Below the pieces are notes generated by a model that saw only the letters and a list, made by a program, of their open reading frames with translations, was not told the DNA's origin and searched no databases. DNA of 64,000 bases, taken from the NCBI RefSeq assembly GCF_004766055.1, contig NZ_SPQR01000007.1, positions 1 to 64,000 on the forward strand. The letters run 5' to 3'. This DNA is from Desulfosporosinus sp. Sb-LF. GTDB lineage: Bacteria; Bacillota; Desulfitobacteriia; Desulfitobacteriales; Desulfitobacteriaceae. Made by a program: the position numbers and the translations under genes. Below, piece after piece: positions 63,080-64,000 of this stretch (its first letter is position 1; each line of letters starts with the position of its first letter).

Positions 63080-64000
63080 TTATTCATAGACGCTTTGATT
63101 GCGGCCTGTGCATTTGGCTTGGTAGAGTGCATGATCTGCCCTAGAAATCACCGAAGCAGCTGAATCTGCTGGGCGCCAAAGCGTCGCGCCAATACTTACG
63201 GTTACGGATACGTTTTGGTTTGTTTGTGGGTAGTGAACGTGGGTCCTTTCCACGACTTCCCGAATCTTTTCGCTGATAAGTAGGATTATTTTCTCGTTTG
63301 TTTCTGGAACCAAGATGACAAATTCCTCTCCGCCATAACGGGCAATAAGGTCTCCCTCTCTTAAATTGGTTTGAAGTTCTCTCACAATCGTTTGAAGTAC
63401 TGTATCCCCAAATTGATGACCATAGCGGTCGTTAAAACGTTTAAAATTGTCAACATCAATAATAAGTAAGCCAAACGTGACTGAACGCTTACGGCGCTGA
63501 CAGAGTGAGATCTGTTCACGCAACCTTTTTTGGAAGTAACGATGGTTGTAGACGCCTGTTAATCCATCAGTGATTGATTCTCGTTCAACAATGGCATAAA
63601 GAAGAGCATTTTCTAAAGCGGAAGAGGCATGACCTGCAACGGTTTCTAGAAATTCCATCTGCTCAGCCGTGATTTCAGGTTGGCGTATGGCATGAATATT
63701 AATGGTCCCGATTTTGCGCTGTGCATTTTGAAGAGGAAGGCAACAGATCCATTCCCAATCCTGTTGACCTTGAGGAGAGCAGTAGTAGGTAACTCCTTCG
63801 GACAAAACTTGGGCTCCGAACGATAAATTAAGTTGAGGAGGTATCTGAGGTGAGAGCGTGACTGAGTCAAAAACGCCAATAACCTCAAAGTCTTTGGTTT
63901 TTTCTTTATAAAGACAAACACTTGCTTGATTAATACCAATCAGAGAAACAATCGCACTTATAATATTTGCAGCGATAACTCGCGTGTCAAGAGATGCGTT
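63080..64000 (-). CDS. GAF-GGDEF diguanylate cyclase, N-terminus beyond window
   Basis: The frame is open to position 64000, so the TTG at 63805 is not the start and the gene is cut by the window edge. A GAF domain (QASVCLYKEKTKDFEVIGVF, PQIPPQLNLSFGAQVLSEGV and on to ALENALLYAIVER) is followed by a GGDEF domain with the active motif GGEEF and substrate region DVDNFKRFNDRYGHQFGD. It should make cyclic di-GMP. An RxxD inhibitory site is not evident. Confidence 0.9.
   Translation of the reverse strand, partial: NASLDTRVIAANIISAIVSLIGINQASVCLYKEKTKDFEVIGVFDSVTLSPQIPPQLNLSFGAQVLSEGVTYYCSPQGQQDWEWICCLPLQNAQRKIGTINIHAIRQPEITAEQMEFLETVAGHASSALENALLYAIVERESITDGLTGVYNHRYFQKRLREQISLCQRRKRSVTFGLLIIDVDNFKRFNDRYGHQFGDTVLQTIVRELQTNLREGDLIARYGGEEFVILVPETNEKIILLISEKIREVVERTHVHYPQTNQNVSVTVSIGATLWRPADSAASVISRADHALYQAKCTGRNQSVYE

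Noticed and set aside
63646-63939. Alternative leftward frame at the window end
   Set aside because: The GAF domain is read in the other frame, which stays open to 64000 and continues into GGDEF.

Overview
The window looks like a chromosomal segment of an anaerobic, endospore-forming, low-to-mid GC Firmicute of the Desulfosporosinus/Desulfitobacterium type (Peptococcaceae sensu lato). This placement is inferred from gene content and not from a database match. The indicators are spoVS and a SpoIIIE/FtsK translocase, an orphan PAS histidine kinase of the sporulation-kinase type, a Lut-type lactate oxidation operon with fused LutB-LutA, rubredoxin, FeoABC, MenG (menaquinone), the selenium-dependent tRNA enzyme MnmH, and a Clostridia-type LexA box.

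Layout. Positions 1-435 hold the 3' end of a 5S rRNA, then a second, unusual 5S-like copy carrying two homologous ~65-nt insertions; each copy has its own terminator. From 0.6 to 24.6 kb runs a housekeeping cluster in an order close to the B. subtilis ymf/recA/ymdB region: tepA, ftsK, mnmH, rodZ, yajQ, a YgiQ radical-SAM protein, phoU, rimO-pgsA, a single-span protein plus FtsH-like protease, cinA, a DEAD-box helicase, recA-recX, rny, ymdB and spoVS. From 24.6 to 34.7 kb come peptidases, PHP and HD phosphohydrolases, guaB, glycerate kinase, a TetR regulator and uppP. From 34.7 to 40 kb the genes are mixed in strand: histidine kinase, short N-acetylglutamate synthase (argA), a short squalene-hopene-cyclase-like protein, a TPR membrane protein and tRNA-Ala(CGC). 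The lut operon (40.3-43.1 kb) is followed by a strongly structured, terminator-ended intergenic RNA candidate. From 43.5 to 52.6 kb lie a HAD protein, rubredoxin, a Ski2-like helicase, a Crp/Fnr regulator, a 38-residue membrane peptide, a ComFB-like protein, a GH18 hydrolase, an HD protein, a zinc-ribbon protein and a decayed FprA-like gene. From 52.6 to 64 kb lie a YczE-type membrane protein, Fur-controlled feoABC, TetR, an Fsr-type exporter, menG, a KimA-like permease, a CBS protein, a thioesterase, yigZ and a GAF-GGDEF protein cut by the window edge.

Regulatory signals visible directly: a LexA box on the recA promoter, a Fur box on the feo promoter, an ARG box over the argA -10, a FadR-family palindrome before lutC, a SigH-like promoter before spoVS, an intrinsic terminator between the rny promoter and rny, and hairpins that bury the Shine-Dalgarno of two neighbouring genes (32229 and 33435).

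The least explained structures are the expanded 5S-like copy (165-394), the structured intergenic RNA (43165-43399), the rny leader, the FtsH-like/single-span pair, the short terpene cyclase and the repeat-tailed YgiQ protein. No CRISPR array, prophage or insertion sequence is visible.
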